Part shown: positions 5,163-5,306 of the stretch, one piece after another
Numbering within the stretch: position 1 is the first letter of the stretch
Layout of the letters: every line of letters starts with the position of its first letter
NCBI GenBank assembly: GCA_002317595.1
Contig: DCHL01000135.1
Coordinates: 1,222-6,527, forward strand
DNA: 5,306 nucleotides
Direction of reading: 5' to 3'
From: Lachnospiraceae bacterium UBA1753
GTDB lineage: Bacteria > Bacillota > Clostridia > Lachnospirales > Lachnospiraceae
Translations under genes and position numbers: made by a program
Notes under the pieces: generated by a model
What the model saw: only the letters and a program-made list of their open reading frames with translations
Told to the model about the DNA's origin: nothing
Database searches by the model: none

Positions 5163-5306
5163 TCATCCCCATATATCTGACTCACCCACAAGCGGGCTGC
5201 AGAACATCCTAAGCTTCTTATCGTCCTTCCACATATTATACAACAAATCGTGATTTTCATCAGCGTTAACCATAAGCTTTGCAATTTCGTCGAGTTTCAC
5301 AAAATC
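5163..5306 (-). CDS. C-terminal end of an unrecognised protein (partial)
   Basis: The minus-strand frame is open from the right edge to a TGA at 5165-5163 and gives 47 residues, including KLDEIAKLMVNADENHD and, near the end, DDKKLRMFCSPLVGESDIWG. The composition (helical and charged, then FCSPLVGE) is protein-like, and the stop is three bases before the ATG of the AraC-type regulator, whose ribosome site GGGGA lies inside the last codons. That arrangement is typical of translational coupling in an operon, which is the main support for the gene being real. I do not recognise the family; the N-terminal part is outside the window. Confidence 0.7.
   Translation of the reverse strand, partial: DFVKLDEIAKLMVNADENHDLLYNMWKDDKKLRMFCSPLVGESDIWG
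5166..5170 (-). promoter_or_regulatory. Ribosome binding site of the AraC-type regulator
   Basis: GGGGA on the minus strand, six bases before the ATG at 5159. It overlaps the final codon and stop codon (GGA TGA) of the upstream partial gene, so ribosomes ending that gene would expose or directly use this site. Confidence 0.65.

Overview
The window looks like chromosomal DNA of an anaerobic Firmicute, most probably a member of the Lachnospiraceae (Butyrivibrio-like). This rests on the DUF4317-family protein, which I know mainly from Clostridia, the strong GGAG-type ribosome binding sites, the moderate G+C, and the AraC/GyrI-like regulator plus lipoprotein content. The genus is inference. Every gene I can support is on the minus strand, so transcription runs from the right edge (5306) to the left.

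Layout in transcription order: (1) 5306-5163, the last 47 codons of an unrecognised protein. (2) 5159-4260, an AraC-family regulator with a C-terminal GyrI-like effector-binding domain, three bases after the previous stop and with its Shine-Dalgarno inside the end of the previous gene. (3) 4191-2959, a predicted lipoprotein of unknown function, preceded by a 20-bp tandem repeat in its leader. (4) A roughly 110-bp gap carrying a candidate promoter with an odd palindrome on its -10 box. (5) 2844-1723, a Fic-domain protein with an N-terminal VbhA-like inhibitory segment, a 21-bp/heptad repeat linker and a C-terminal winged helix; it is clearly more AT-rich than its neighbours. (6) 1693-404, a DUF4317 protein 29 bp after fic and probably co-transcribed with it. 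(7) 328-1, a tandem array of about 53-bp units, each able to fold into a hairpin, running off the left edge.

How the parts fit: the right half looks like one operon in which a small-molecule-responsive regulator is translationally coupled to an upstream gene and followed by a surface lipoprotein. The left half looks like a fic gene acquired upstream of a resident DUF4317 gene. Fic enzymes usually AMPylate target proteins, and the built-in antitoxin-like helix suggests a self-restrained enzyme. No link between Fic and DUF4317 beyond adjacency can be shown.

The most unusual material is repetitive. Four unrelated tandem repeats (about 53, 21, 33 and 20 bp periods) occur in 5.3 kb. The 53-bp array has fixed-length linkers with an invariant GAAAC, invariant CGATGA/TCATCG outer stems, and a centre that is replaced in some units while fold capacity is kept. 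That points to a DNA- or RNA-level structured repeat rather than a coding or CRISPR array.
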